64,000 bases of DNA, taken from Acidobacteriota bacterium. Its GTDB lineage: Bacteria; Acidobacteriota; Polarisedimenticolia; J045. The DNA is taken from the NCBI GenBank assembly GCA_030949985.1, contig JAUZRX010000015.1, positions 1 to 64,000 on the forward strand, read 5' to 3'. A model generated the notes under the pieces. The model saw only the letters and a program-made list of their open reading frames with translations, ran no database searches and was not told the DNA's origin. Positions 15,851 through 25,479 of the stretch are shown here, one piece after another; position 1 is the first letter of the stretch, and every line of letters begins with the position of its first letter. The translations under genes and the position numbers were made by a program.

Positions 15851-17959
15851 ATGGCGGGACGGCTCACTGATCCGAGGGAGGTCCTGGCCACCCTTGATCA
15901 GGGCGGGGTGCATTTCGCCCTTCTCGACCCGGAGGGGCGCATCCGTTGGCTGAGCCCCGGCCTCGAGCGCAGCCGGGGCAGCGGCCTGATCGGACAGGAC
16001 TGCCACGAGAGTCTCTTTCGCCGGGAAAGTGACTGCTTCGACTGTCGGCGCCAGGAAGTGCTGGCGACCGGGAAGGCGCACCAGTGCTGGATACCCGAGC
16101 GTCGTCCCGGCCGTTTCGGGCGGCGGCAGATGCTCGTGCAGATGCGCACCCCCTCGGGGCAGCTCCTCGAAGTGGTGATCGATGCGGGACCGGCGGAAAG
16201 TTTGTTCTCCGACGAGATCTTCCGCGAGAGGGTGCTCGCCGAAGGCCTGCGGCACGTCAGCGCGGGAGTCCTCCTGCTCGATGCAGCGATGCGTGTGGTC
16301 AATGCCAATCCCGCCGCCGTCCGGCTGCTGGGGGAGGGACTCGAGCGGCTCAGGGGGCGGGCGCTGGGCGAACTCCTTCCCGAGGGCTGTTTGCCGGCCG
16401 GAGGGGAGCGGCTCGCTGCGATCCTGGTCAGCCGGGGAGGGCTCGAGGTCGACGAGGTGCGCCTCGACAGCGGATCCGGCCAGGCCCTGGTCAGGCTGTC
16501 CCTGGCCGTGGTGCCGGCCCCCGGGGGCGTGGCCGAGGCCGCCGTGGCGATTCTCACGGACATCACGCGGGAGCGGAGGGTCAGCCTCGCTCTGCAGCGC
16601 AAGCTGGGTGAGATCTCGATCCTGCGGGAGATCGACCATGTGCTTTCCCGAACCGCGCGGCTGGATCAGGTGCTGCGGGTGATCCTCGCCGCCGTGGTCC
16701 ATCCCCGGGGCCTGGCCCTGGCCCGGGGGGCGCTTTTTCTCTGTGAGGGAGACGAAAAGGAAGTGCTGCGGGGCCGGCTGGTGCGCAGTTCGCCCGCCTC
16801 CGGTGGCGGTGTCGGGGAGGGCCACCTGGCCCAGCAGCTCGAAGACCTGGCCTTCGCCGAGCCGAGCGGGGAAGACCGCCGGATGGAACTCGAGATCCGT
16901 GACCTGGCGGTGCCCCTCGGCGAGACGGCCGATGTCCTGTCCTCGGCCCTCGAGAGTCCGGCGTCGATTCTCGTGCATGGTCGAGGTGAAGGGGGGGGGG
17001 CCGAGATGCTCTGCCGGTTGCTGGGCAGCGACCAGGTGGTGTTGGCTCCACTGGTGACCCAGGGCCGGCGGTTGGGAGTCCTGGCCGGGGCCGTCGCGCC
17101 CGGCGGTCCCGCGCCGGAGGACGATCTTCTCACCTTCGCCGGAGTGATCGCGGCGGCGGCCGCCGGCGCCATCGAGCGCGCCCGGCTGCACGATGAGCTG
17201 GCCCGGCGGCTGTCCGACCTGCACGAAGCCCATACCCGGCTCCGGCACCTGCAGGGACAGCTCCTGCAGGCCGAACACATGTCGGCCCTCGGAGAACTGG
17301 CCGCCGAGATCGTGCACCAGATCCGCAATCCGTTGGCGGTGGTGGGCGGTTTCGCCCGGCGCCTCGAGCGCAACGTGGGTGAGGACGACCCCCGGCGGGA
17401 AGACGTCCGCATTCTGGTGGAGGAGACCGCCCGCATGGAGGCGATTCTCGAACGGGTACGCCAGGAAGTGCGGGTGGCGCGGGGAGACCCGAGGGAAACG
17501 GTGCTGCCCGAGGAGTTGCTCGCCGCGGCGATGAAGCGCTACGAGGGCCTGGCCCGGGCCCAGGGGATCGACCTCGAGGTGAGTGTCGAGAAGGGCTTGC
17601 CGCGCATACGCGGCGGCCGGGACGTCCTGCTGGAAGTCCTCGACAACCTGCTGCGCAACGCTTTCGATGCCGTTTCCGGCGGAGGCACGGTACGGGTCGA
17701 GGCCCTCCGGCTCAGGGGTGCCGTGCACCTGGTGGTGGAGGACGACGGTCCGGGCCTGAGCGCCGAGCAGGCGGAGAAAATTTTCGAGCCCTTCTACACC
17801 ACCAAGGAGCAGGGCACCGGCCTTGGTCTGGCCCTTTCCCGGCGACTCGTTCGCCAGTGTGGGGGATCCCTGAGCGTCGACGGCCGCCCCGGTCGCGGTG
17901 CCCGCTTTCGCATTGTTCTGCCGCTGGCCCGGGCCCCGGTGCCGGCAGAGGAGGAGTAA
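15851..17959 (+). CDS. PAS/GAF sensor histidine kinase with Cys-bearing PAS domain
   Basis: A 702-residue soluble kinase with no membrane segment. Order: a PAS-like domain (about 10-125) with Cys-rich motif DCHESLF...DCFDC; a second PAS (about 130-245, LDAAMRVVNANPAA); a GAF-like domain (about 260-440); a coiled linker; HisKA with the phospho-acceptor in EIVHQIRNPLAVV; and HATPase with VLDNLLRNAF, VEDDGPGL and GTGLGLA. The spaced Cys pattern in the first PAS resembles domains thought to hold a redox centre. The single-domain response regulator gene follows by 5 bases. The regulator is therefore its likely partner. The sensed signal is unknown. Confidence 0.88.
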   Translation: MAGRLTDPREVLATLDQGGVHFALLDPEGRIRWLSPGLERSRGSGLIGQDCHESLFRRESDCFDCRRQEVLATGKAHQCWIPERRPGRFGRRQMLVQMRTPSGQLLEVVIDAGPAESLFSDEIFRERVLAEGLRHVSAGVLLLDAAMRVVNANPAAVRLLGEGLERLRGRALGELLPEGCLPAGGERLAAILVSRGGLEVDEVRLDSGSGQALVRLSLAVVPAPGGVAEAAVAILTDITRERRVSLALQRKLGEISILREIDHVLSRTARLDQVLRVILAAVVHPRGLALARGALFLCEGDEKEVLRGRLVRSSPASGGGVGEGHLAQQLEDLAFAEPSGEDRRMELEIRDLAVPLGETADVLSSALESPASILVHGRGEGGGAEMLCRLLGSDQVVLAPLVTQGRRLGVLAGAVAPGGPAPEDDLLTFAGVIAAAAAGAIERARLHDELARRLSDLHEAHTRLRHLQGQLLQAEHMSALGELAAEIVHQIRNPLAVVGGFARRLERNVGEDDPRREDVRILVEETARMEAILERVRQEVRVARGDPRETVLPEELLAAAMKRYEGLARAQGIDLEVSVEKGLPRIRGGRDVLLEVLDNLLRNAFDAVSGGGTVRVEALRLRGAVHLVVEDDGPGLSAEQAEKIFEPFYTTKEQGTGLGLALSRRLVRQCGGSLSVDGRPGRGARFRIVLPLARAPVPAEEE

Positions 17960-17964
17960 GACCC

Positions 17965-18345
17965 ATGGCGAGAATCCTCATCGTGGACGACGAGGCGAAC
18001 CTCAGGCTGCTCTACCGCAAAGAACTCGAAGAGCTCGGTTACCAGGTTCTCGAGGCGGGGACGGCGGAGGAAGGAGTCGCCCTGTTCACCCGCGAGCAGC
18101 CCGACCTCGTGGTGCTCGATGTGCGCATGCCCGGAATGAACGGCCTGGAAGCGATGGCCCGCATCCTCGATCGGGACCGCCGCGTGCCGATCATTCTCAA
18201 CACCGCTTTCGATGCCTACCGTGACGATTTCACCTCCTGGGCGGCCGATGCCTATGTCACCAAGGGGCCTGACACCACGGAACTCAAGCAGAAAATCGGG
18301 CAGTTGCTCGAGGAACGTTCCCACGTGGGCCCACCCGAACTCTGA
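17965..18345 (+). CDS. Single-domain response regulator
   Basis: A 126-residue receiver with no output domain. Acidic pair in IVDDEANLR, phospho-acceptor Asp in VVLDVRMPGMNG, the Thr of ILNTAFD, and Lys in YVTKGPD. The ATG at 17965 follows GAGGAG at about 8 bases. It is 5 bases after the sensor kinase stop, so the two are one operon. It probably acts by protein-protein contact or in a phosphorelay. Confidence 0.9.
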   Translation: MARILIVDDEANLRLLYRKELEELGYQVLEAGTAEEGVALFTREQPDLVVLDVRMPGMNGLEAMARILDRDRRVPIILNTAFDAYRDDFTSWAADAYVTKGPDTTELKQKIGQLLEERSHVGPPEL

Positions 18346-18352
18346 CTCGTCA

Positions 18353-18372
18353 CCCGGGGCTTTCGCCCCGGG
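18353..18372. other. GC-rich hairpin after the response regulator gene
   Basis: CCCGGGGC (18353-18360) pairs with GCCCCGGG (18365-18372) around a TTTC loop, eight bases after the regulator stop. No T-run follows, so it may be a weak terminator or an mRNA-end structure. Confidence 0.45.
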
Positions 18373-18393
18373 CGCGCACGCGGCATCCGGGCT

Positions 18394-18412
18394 AAGGTGG
18401 GGACCCCACCTT
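18394..18412. repeat. Inverted repeat in the glgC leader
   Basis: AAGGTGGGG (18394-18402) and CCCCACCTT (18404-18412) flank a single A. The near-absent loop favours a protein binding dyad over an RNA hairpin. It ends 16 bases before the glgC start and could act as an operator or mask the start. Confidence 0.35.
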
Positions 18413-18428
18413 CCAGCGGAGTCCCTCG

Positions 18429-19679
18429 ATGACCACCTCGGCCGAGTTCGTTCCGACGCTTCACCCGGAGAGCCTGCGGCGTGTCGCCACCTTCATTCTC
18501 GCCGGCGGCAAGGGAGAGCGGCTCTACCCGTTGACCCGAGACCGGTCCAAGCCGGCGGTGCCCTTTGGCGGTAGCTTCCGGATCATCGATTTCACCCTGT
18601 CCAACTGCATCAATTCCGGCTTGCGCCGGATCCACCTGCTGACCCAGTACAAGGCCAGTTCCCTGATGCGGCACGTGATCGAGGGTTGGAGTTTCCTCAG
18701 CGGTGAACTGGGGGAATATATCCAGGTGCTCCCGCCCCAGCTCCGGGTGGGCAGCCGCTGGTACCAGGGAACGGCAGACGCGGTCTACCAGAACATCTAC
18801 ACGCTCGAAGAAGAGCGCCCCGAGCAGGTGCTGATCCTCTCCGGCGACCACGTCTACCGCATGGACTACCGGCAGATGCTGGCCGAGCACCTGGCGACGG
18901 ACGCGGACGCCACCATCGCCGTGCTGGAAATTCCGGCCTGTGAGGCCTCCCGTTTCGGCGTGGTGGAAGCGGAAAAGGGGCGGGTGGTGGGGTTCCGGGA
19001 AAAACCTTCGGACATCGATCCGCAGGGACCGCCGGTCATGGCCAACATGGGGGTCTACATCTTCCGCACCGAGAAGCTGGTGCGGGCCATCTCCCGCGAC
19101 GCCCGCAGTGAGACTTCACGCCACGATTTCGGTCACGACATTCTGCCGGGCCTGGTCGCGGCCGGGGCGCGGGTGACGGCTCACGTCTTCCAGGGCGCCG
19201 GCAGCGGTTCACCGCGATACTGGCGGGATATCGGCACCCTCGACGCCTTCTACGAGGCGAACATGGATCTCTGCCGGGTTTCCCCCCGTTTCAACCTCTA
19301 CGACGAGAGCTGGCCGCTGCGCTCGGCCCCCGCCCAGCGCCCGCCGGCGAAGTTCGTCTTCGCCGGCGGTGAGAAGGGACGTGTCGGCCACGCCCTCGAT
19401 TCTCTCGTGGCGCCGGGGACGGTGGTCAGCGGCGGCCGGGTGGAACGCTCGATCCTCGGTCCGGGTTGTCGGGTCAACTCCTGGTCATCGGTGACCGACA
19501 GCATCCTGATGGATGGGGTGGAAGTCGGACGCCATGCCGAGATTCGGCGGGCGATCATCGACAAACGAGTGGTGGTGCCGCCCGGAACGAAGATCGGTGT
19601 CGACGCGGAGGCCGATCGGGCGCGTTTCACTGTCACCGGGGAAGGCGTCGTCATCGTGCCCAAGGGTGAGCGCTTCTGA
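18429..19679 (+). CDS. glgC: Glucose-1-phosphate adenylyltransferase
   Basis: A 416-residue enzyme making ADP-glucose from ATP and glucose 1-phosphate, the committed step in bacterial glycogen synthesis. N-terminal nucleotide-binding motif FILAGGKGERLYPLT and KPAVPFGGSFRIIDF are diagnostic, with YQGTADAVYQN and SGDHVYRMDY further on. The C-terminal part has the left-handed beta-helix repeats (SILGPGCRVNSWSSV). Length is normal for GlgC. Its 3' end overlaps the convergent MFS gene by 29 bases. No glgA or glgB is in the window. Confidence 0.95.
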   Translation: MTTSAEFVPTLHPESLRRVATFILAGGKGERLYPLTRDRSKPAVPFGGSFRIIDFTLSNCINSGLRRIHLLTQYKASSLMRHVIEGWSFLSGELGEYIQVLPPQLRVGSRWYQGTADAVYQNIYTLEEERPEQVLILSGDHVYRMDYRQMLAEHLATDADATIAVLEIPACEASRFGVVEAEKGRVVGFREKPSDIDPQGPPVMANMGVYIFRTEKLVRAISRDARSETSRHDFGHDILPGLVAAGARVTAHVFQGAGSGSPRYWRDIGTLDAFYEANMDLCRVSPRFNLYDESWPLRSAPAQRPPAKFVFAGGEKGRVGHALDSLVAPGTVVSGGRVERSILGPGCRVNSWSSVTDSILMDGVEVGRHAEIRRAIIDKRVVVPPGTKIGVDAEADRARFTVTGEGVVIVPKGERF

Positions 19680-20970
19680 CCCGTAGCCCGGCCCGGCGGG
19701 CGGCGAACAGGGCCAGCATCCAGCCGACGGCGGCCAGGAACATGGTCAGCGCCACACCGAGGGTCATCTGGCGCAGGTCGACCCGGTTCTGATCGATCAG
19801 CCAGCCCCAGCCCCAGGTGCTCGCGCTGATCGCCGCCGTACACAGTCCGAGTTCGGCGGCGAAGACCCGGCCGCGAAAGTGATCGGGCACCTCCCTTTGG
19901 AGCAGCAGGGTGGAGAAGACCCACACGGTGCTGCCGCCGATGTGAGCGAGCACCGCCAGGCCCAGGGCGAGGGGAAGATAGGACGTGCCGGCGAAGAAGG
20001 CGTAGCAGCTTCCAGCGAGCACGAAAGACAGGCCGATGGCCCACTTGAGGGGGCCCTCCCGCTCCTGGGTCAGTCGGCGGGAGATCAGGGGACCCAGTGC
20101 CGTTCCCATGCCGCGGGCCACGAAGAGCAGGGCGATACCCAGGTCGGGGCTGCCGGCGAGGGGATAGACGCGCTCGCCGTAGAGGGCCAGCATCATGCTG
20201 ATCGCCCCGGCGGCACCCCATCCGCTCTTGGCGCTGAGCAGTGCCACCACCTTGGGGTGCTCGCGCAGATAACGGCCCACGGCGGCGAAGTCTCTCAGGC
20301 CCAGCCAGGTGGCCAGCCCGCCCGGACCTTCCCGGGGCGCGGGCGAGGGGATCCCGGCCCGGGCGAGGATCGCCACCGACACCAGGTAGGAAGCCGCATC
20401 CACCGCCAGGGCGATGCGCCAACCCAGCAGGCTCGTCACCATGCCCCCCACGGCGGCCCCCAGGGTGTACATCAGTGACCATGTCAACGCGCCGAGAGCG
20501 TTGGCGGCGCCGAGGGAAGACTCGGGCACCAGGTTGGGGACGCTGGCCATGCGGGCCGGCTCGGAAAAGGCCTGGGCGGTGATCTGCAGGAAAGTCAGGG
20601 TATAGAGCAGCCAGATGCCGGCCGAGCCGAAGCCGGGCGCGGCGAACATGCCCAGAACGAGCAGGAATCGTGCCCCATCGGCGACGATCATGATCGTCTT
20701 GCGGGAGAAGCGGTCGGCCACGACGCCCGCGGCGGGCCCGGCCAGGCTGACCGGCAGCAGCTTGAGGATGATCAGTGTGCCGACGGCCGAAGCACTGGCG
20801 GCACCCAGTTCCCGCAGCAGGGCGAGGACCGCCAGCAGGTTGAACCAGTCCCCCAGGAGACTCGCGTTACGGGCCAGGTAGAGGCGGCGATAGTCGGGAC
20901 ATTCCCGGAGGACACCGAGCAGCGAACCGAGGACAGGCCCTCGCGGCGACGGGGAGGAAGAGGCGATCAC
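19651..20970 (-). CDS. MFS exporter
   Basis: A 439-residue major facilitator with about 12 membrane segments, of the EntS-like MFS_3 type. The loop 2-3 signature is GVVADRFSRKTIMI. The start is GTG at 20970, with only a weak ribosome site. The 3' end overlaps glgC. Substrate is unknown; family members export siderophores or drugs. Confidence 0.8.
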   Translation of the reverse strand: MIASSSPSPRGPVLGSLLGVLRECPDYRRLYLARNASLLGDWFNLLAVLALLRELGAASASAVGTLIILKLLPVSLAGPAAGVVADRFSRKTIMIVADGARFLLVLGMFAAPGFGSAGIWLLYTLTFLQITAQAFSEPARMASVPNLVPESSLGAANALGALTWSLMYTLGAAVGGMVTSLLGWRIALAVDAASYLVSVAILARAGIPSPAPREGPGGLATWLGLRDFAAVGRYLREHPKVVALLSAKSGWGAAGAISMMLALYGERVYPLAGSPDLGIALLFVARGMGTALGPLISRRLTQEREGPLKWAIGLSFVLAGSCYAFFAGTSYLPLALGLAVLAHIGGSTVWVFSTLLLQREVPDHFRGRVFAAELGLCTAAISASTWGWGWLIDQNRVDLRQMTLGVALTMFLAAVGWMLALFAARRAGLRVRSAHPWAR

Positions 20971-21077
20971 GAGGTCGGCGGGCGGTGGGCCGGCAGGGGG
21001 GCAAGACAGGGGAGCATGGGCTCAGGTTATCATTCCACAGGGATCCGGCCCATTTTCCGGGTTTAGGTTGACTCAAG

Positions 21078-22862
21078 GTGAGCGTCGACATCCTGGTCGT
21101 GGTGCTCGTGGTCTGTGTGGCCATGGTCCTTTTCTGGACCGAGGTCCTGGCCGTGGAGATGGTCGCCCTGCTGGCGCTGGTGGTGCTGACCGCCACCGGT
21201 ATCCTGGACCCGACGCAGGCCTTCTCCGGCTTTGGCGACCAGGCTCTGATCATGATCGCCTCGATTCTCGTGCTTTCGGCCAGCCTCGTCCGCAATGGTG
21301 CCGGTGAGCGCATCGCCCACCGTATCCGGACGCTCTCGGGGGGACGGGCGGAGTTCATGGCCTTCGCCCTTTTCGGCGCCGTGTTGGTGGTCTCCGCATT
21401 CATCAACAACGTTGCGGCGACGGCGATGTTCATCCCCGTCGCGGAGACTCTGGCCCGGGCCTACCGGGTGCGTCCCTCGCGCCTGCTGATGCCGGTGGCC
21501 TACGCGTCGCTGCTCGGCGGGGTCTGTACGCTGACCGGTACCTCGACCAACGTGGCCGTTTCGGGCATGTTGTTCCGGTCGGGCTTCGAGCCCCTGGGAG
21601 TTTTCGAGCTGACGCCGATCGGCCTGCCGCTGGCGGCATTCGGCCTGCTCTATCTGGTCGTGATCTCGCGCTTCCTTCCGGGCCGGGCCGGAAGGGAGGA
21701 CGAGGCTCGCAATCAGGACATCAGGCGGGTGTTCATCACCGAACTGGTGGTGGAGGAAGGCTCGCCCGCCGTCGGTCGCAACCTGCGGGAGATGGCTTTG
21801 AAGAAGAGCTATCGCCTGTCCCCGATCGGCTTGATTCGGGGGGCGGCGCGACTGTCGGAAGGCGTGCTGGACACCCGCCTGCGAGCGGGGGACGTGGTCG
21901 TGGTGGAGGGGGATGCCGCGGCGATCAACCGGGGCGCCCAGGCGGCGGGACTGACCCGCAAACGCTCACGCAAGGCGCCGGCGGCCAGTGGCGGCGAACC
22001 GGCCCTGGTGGAGGCGACGATCTCCTACGACTCGCCGCTGATCGGTCGCACCCTGGCCGAGGTCGATCCCCGCAGCCGCTACGGCATCGACGTGATCGCC
22101 GTCTGGCGCCGGGGCGGTTCCATCGTGGAGAAGGTGGGGCGCATGGTGTTGCGCCTGGGCGATGATCTGCTGATTCTGGGCCCGCTGGAACGGATCCGGC
22201 AGATCGCCCGGGATCCGCTGAATCTGTTGCTCGACGACCGGATTCTGCCCCGTTACGAAGCCCGCAAGGAGCTGCTCTCGCTGCTCATCTTCTTTCTCGC
22301 GGTGCTGGCCGGAGCGACCCGCATGGTGCCGATTCCGCTGGCGTTCCTGGCGGGGGCGATGGGAGTCGTGCTGGCCGGCTGCATGACGCTCGACGAGGTC
22401 TACCGTTCGCTGAACCTCAAGCTGATCGTGCTGGTCGGGGCGATGATCGGGGTGTCGGTGGCGATTCAGGAGACCGGGACGGCCGTCTGGGCCGCCGAGA
22501 ATCTGGTGCACCTGCTGGGAGGTGAGCAGGCTGCGCCCCTGCTGTTGCTGGCCTGCATGTACTGGTTGACGGTTCTGCTGACCCAGTCCATGTCCAACGC
22601 GGCCGCGGCCCTGGTGGTGCTGCCCGTCGCGCTGTCCACCGCGGCGCAGATCGGCGCGCCCGCCCGGCCCTTCGCCATCACTGTGGCCGTGGCGGCCTCG
22701 CTGGCCTTCATGACGCCGCTGGAGCCGGCTTGCTTGCTGGTGATGTCCACCGGGCGCTATCGCTTCCGCCATTTTCTGCGCTTCGGCGCACCGCTGACCA
22801 TCGGCTGCTTCGTCTTGCTGATGGCGCTGATTCCCCTGCACTACAGCCTGGGCGGGTCCTGA
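21078..22862 (+). CDS. SLC13-family transporter with two TrkA-C domains
   Basis: A 594-residue membrane protein. The N-terminal half (residues 1-210) has five or six membrane segments and the ion-transporter motifs FINNVAATAMF and TLTGTSTNVAVSG. Two TrkA-C (RCK-C) domains lie about 215-305 and 310-400 and are probably cytosolic gates; the second half repeats the transporter fold (QSMSNAAAALVVLP). Members transport dicarboxylates, sulfate or phosphate with sodium. The start is GTG at 21078. TATCAT upstream is a possible -10. It stands alone, divergent from the MFS gene. Confidence 0.85.
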   Translation: MSVDILVVVLVVCVAMVLFWTEVLAVEMVALLALVVLTATGILDPTQAFSGFGDQALIMIASILVLSASLVRNGAGERIAHRIRTLSGGRAEFMAFALFGAVLVVSAFINNVAATAMFIPVAETLARAYRVRPSRLLMPVAYASLLGGVCTLTGTSTNVAVSGMLFRSGFEPLGVFELTPIGLPLAAFGLLYLVVISRFLPGRAGREDEARNQDIRRVFITELVVEEGSPAVGRNLREMALKKSYRLSPIGLIRGAARLSEGVLDTRLRAGDVVVVEGDAAAINRGAQAAGLTRKRSRKAPAASGGEPALVEATISYDSPLIGRTLAEVDPRSRYGIDVIAVWRRGGSIVEKVGRMVLRLGDDLLILGPLERIRQIARDPLNLLLDDRILPRYEARKELLSLLIFFLAVLAGATRMVPIPLAFLAGAMGVVLAGCMTLDEVYRSLNLKLIVLVGAMIGVSVAIQETGTAVWAAENLVHLLGGEQAAPLLLLACMYWLTVLLTQSMSNAAAALVVLPVALSTAAQIGAPARPFAITVAVAASLAFMTPLEPACLLVMSTGRYRFRHFLRFGAPLTIGCFVLLMALIPLHYSLGGS

Positions 22863-22890
22863 CACGCGAAGGGCCGGGGCGGCGTGGCAT

Positions 22891-23544
22891 CTACCAGGGG
22901 ATGTCGTCCCAGGGAACGAGCCGGTTGGCGATCTTCTCCATGATCCAGATCTGGCGGCTGTCTTCCTGGTGCCGGGCTTCGTCGGGATAGAGGGGATCGG
23001 CGACGGTCACCTCCCGGTGCAGGGGCTCGATCTGCCACACCAGAAGACGCCCTCCCCGGGTGGCCCGGAAGATCTCCAGCGTGCCGGTCTCGACCAGTTT
23101 GGAGCCTCGCTGCCCCTCTGCCTCACGGCGATAGCTGGCAATGATCCTTTCGTCCGAGGAGCGCTCGGGATCGACCCGGATCTCGATGAAGGAGGGGTAG
23201 CCCTGGACGAGCATCTCGTGCCGCGTCTCCCACTGGGTGTCCAGCTGGAAGGTGCTGCCGGCGGTCCAGTAGAGGCGCAGTTCCCACTGGTCGTCTTCGC
23301 CCCGACGCAGGTGCAGGGCCTGACGCTCGCCGGGAGCCACCCGTCGCCAGGTCCCCGTGAACACGCCCTCGGCGGTCAGCGGCGGTGCTTCGAGGCGAGC
23401 CCCCCGGCGCTTGCGGGTCGGCTTCTTCGGGCCGCCGCGGGATTCGGAGGCATGAACGTCCTGGGCCGGCGTCTCGAGGGGCATTCCCAGGCCGAGAGCT
23501 GCGACGAGGGTGGCGAGGATCAGCAGGCGGCGGGTTCCGGGCAT
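22891..23544 (-). CDS. Secreted protein of unknown function
   Basis: A 217-residue protein with a signal peptide (MPGTRRLLILATLVAALG). A basic KKPTRKRRG stretch follows, then a beta-rich domain whose WRRVAPGERQALHL and WELRLYWTAGSTFQLD segments alternate polar and hydrophobic residues. The C-terminus ends DDIPW. ATG 23544 is preferred, with AGGAG 11 bases upstream; the longer open frame is Pro/Ala-rich. No family recognised. It is 34 bases from the DUF2520 gene stop on the same strand, so it may belong to the lspA operon. Confidence 0.65.
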   Translation of the reverse strand: MPGTRRLLILATLVAALGLGMPLETPAQDVHASESRGGPKKPTRKRRGARLEAPPLTAEGVFTGTWRRVAPGERQALHLRRGEDDQWELRLYWTAGSTFQLDTQWETRHEMLVQGYPSFIEIRVDPERSSDERIIASYRREAEGQRGSKLVETGTLEIFRATRGGRLLVWQIEPLHREVTVADPLYPDEARHQEDSRQIWIMEKIANRLVPWDDIPW

Positions 23545-23578
23545 GGGCGGTCGATCTCCTCGAAGTCTGGCTCCGAGA

Positions 23579-24517
23579 CTACGGGCGGCGGGCGGGGCCG
23601 GCAAGCCGAGGGCCGCCGAACAGGCGGCGCAGGCGGCGCAGGGTGGAGGGGGCGAGGCGCCCGGTACGGGCGGCCTGGCGGGCGCTTTCCAGGCCCAGCA
23701 GCCGGTGAATTTCGAGGGCCCGCCGCCCCTCCGGACCCTGGCCCCGGGCGGCCTGCTCGTGGGCCGCGAGGGTTCGCAGGTCACCGCGTACCACCGGGCC
23801 CGTCAGCGCCGCCCCGGGTCCGTCCCGTTCCATTGCCTCCACGGCGCTTTGCGCCAGGGAGGCCAGCAGTCTGCGCGCGGCGTCACCGGGGACCCCGGCC
23901 CGGCGCAGCAGATCCTCGGCCAGGCCCAGCAGGGCCACCAGGTCGCCGGCGGCGAGTACGGCGGCCAGGTGCACCAGGGGGCGGTCTTCGTCGGCGATCT
24001 CGACCGGCACGAGTCCCAGGTGCCGGCAGAGGGCGCGGGCGGCGTCGAGGCCGCGTGCGTCCCCGGAAATCGTTGCTGTGGCACCCTTCAGGCGCGGGGC
24101 GGAGGTGGGTCCGGCCAGGGCGACGACGGGGTGGAAGACCCCCGTGCCGGCGCCCCGTTCGGCGATCGGGGCCAGCGCGCTCGCCGGTCGCGCGCCGGCC
24201 AGGTGGAGCACGATATCCGGACCGGGGGTGGGCCAGGCCTGGACCAGGCGCCGGGTCATCGCTTCGAGAGCGTCGTCCTCCACCGCCAGCAGGACCGTCC
24301 GGCAGCCGGAGAGCAGGCGATCCAGGCTCGCCGTGGAGGTCACGCCCGGCAGCCGGCCCAGGGCGCGGGCGCGGGCCACCCGGCGGGCCCATACGCAAAC
24401 CGCCGGCCCGGCCCCGCGGGCACGCTCGCCGAGGGCCCTCGACAGGGCTCCGGCGGCCCGTCCGGCGCCGATGATCCCCCAGCGCCGGCGCGCTCTTCGC
24501 GGTGGGTTGCGGGTCAC
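23579..24517 (-). CDS. Rossmann-like/DUF2520 dehydrogenase-like protein
   Basis: A 312-residue protein with an N-terminal Rossmann motif GIIGAGRAAGALSRAL (about residues 10-25), then LLAVEDDALEAM and a conserved VFHPVVALAG. The C-terminal helical part has HLAAVLAAGDLVAL, the DUF2520 signature. It resembles 6-phosphogluconate-dehydrogenase-like oxidoreductases; substrate is unknown. The GTG start overlaps the rluD stop by 4 bases, so it belongs to the lspA-lgt-rluD operon. Confidence 0.8.
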   Translation of the reverse strand: MTRNPPRRARRRWGIIGAGRAAGALSRALGERARGAGPAVCVWARRVARARALGRLPGVTSTASLDRLLSGCRTVLLAVEDDALEAMTRRLVQAWPTPGPDIVLHLAGARPASALAPIAERGAGTGVFHPVVALAGPTSAPRLKGATATISGDARGLDAARALCRHLGLVPVEIADEDRPLVHLAAVLAAGDLVALLGLAEDLLRRAGVPGDAARRLLASLAQSAVEAMERDGPGAALTGPVVRGDLRTLAAHEQAARGQGPEGRRALEIHRLLGLESARQAARTGRLAPSTLRRLRRLFGGPRLAGPARRP

Positions 24518-25479
24518 CGGTTCGGCCTCCCTCCGAGGGCCGTCCAGAGGGCCTCGAGGTCTTCCGGCCAGGCGCAGACGAAGGCCAGGCGCCGGCCGGT
24601 GGTGGGGTGGGTGAAGGCCAGGCGCCGGGCATGGAGTGCGGGTCTGCCCAGGGTGCGCACGGCCTTGCGGCGCAGGGGGTCGACCACCGAGCGGGAGCGT
24701 TCCCCTCCGTAAGTCGCATCGCCCACCAGGGGGTGGCCGATGGCGGCGAGATGGACGCGCACCTGGTGCGTCCGGCCGGTGAGGATGCGTACGGCCACGA
24801 GAGCGAAGCCGGGGACCTCCTCCCGCACCCGGTAACGGCTGAGGGCGTGGCGGCCCCGGGGTACGTCCACCGCCATCTTTACCCGGTTGCGGGGGTCCCG
24901 GCCGATGGGACGCTCGATCTCGCCCTCCGCCTCCCGGGGGCGACCCCAGACGACGGCGTCGTAGACCTTCTCCACTTCCCGCCGGCGGAAGGCCGCCGAG
25001 AGTCGGCGGTGGGCCTGGTCGTTGCGCGCGACCACCATCAATCCCGACGTTCCCCGGTCCAGTCGGTGGACCAGCCCGCAGCGGCCCGCGCCGCCGATAC
25101 CCGCCAGCCCCGGGTCGCGATACAGCAGGGCGGCGGCGAGGGTGCCCTGGCGCACGCCGGCTCCCGGGTGGACCACCAGGCCCGCCGGCTTGTTGAGCAC
25201 CAGCAGATCGTCGTCTTCGTGGATCACCTCGAGGGCGATGGCCTCCGGTTCGAGGCGCTCTTCGACCAGCTCGGGAATGACCACCTGCACGTCCATGCCC
25301 TCGCAAAGGGGCTCGGAGGGTTTGCGGCAGACGGCACCGTCGACGCGCACGGCCCCGGCCTTGACCAGGGCGGCCAGCCGCGAGCGCGAGACCTCGGGGT
25401 GACGCAGGGCGAGAAAGCGGTCGAGGCGCAGTTTCGCCTCGGGCGCTTCGACCCGGTGTCGGTGCGCGACGCCACTCAT
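24514..25479 (-). CDS. rluD: RluA/RluD-family pseudouridine synthase
   Basis: A 321-residue protein: an N-terminal S4 RNA-binding domain (RLDRFLALRHPEVSRSRL) and a catalytic domain with the active-site Asp in HRLDRGTSGLMVV. Family members modify 23S rRNA (positions 1911, 1915, 1917 in E. coli) or tRNA; which one this does cannot be seen, so the symbol is provisional. ATG 25479 overlaps the lgt stop by 4 bases. Confidence 0.85.
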   Translation of the reverse strand: MSGVAHRHRVEAPEAKLRLDRFLALRHPEVSRSRLAALVKAGAVRVDGAVCRKPSEPLCEGMDVQVVIPELVEERLEPEAIALEVIHEDDDLLVLNKPAGLVVHPGAGVRQGTLAAALLYRDPGLAGIGGAGRCGLVHRLDRGTSGLMVVARNDQAHRRLSAAFRRREVEKVYDAVVWGRPREAEGEIERPIGRDPRNRVKMAVDVPRGRHALSRYRVREEVPGFALVAVRILTGRTHQVRVHLAAIGHPLVGDATYGGERSRSVVDPLRRKAVRTLGRPALHARRLAFTHPTTGRRLAFVCAWPEDLEALWTALGGRPNR

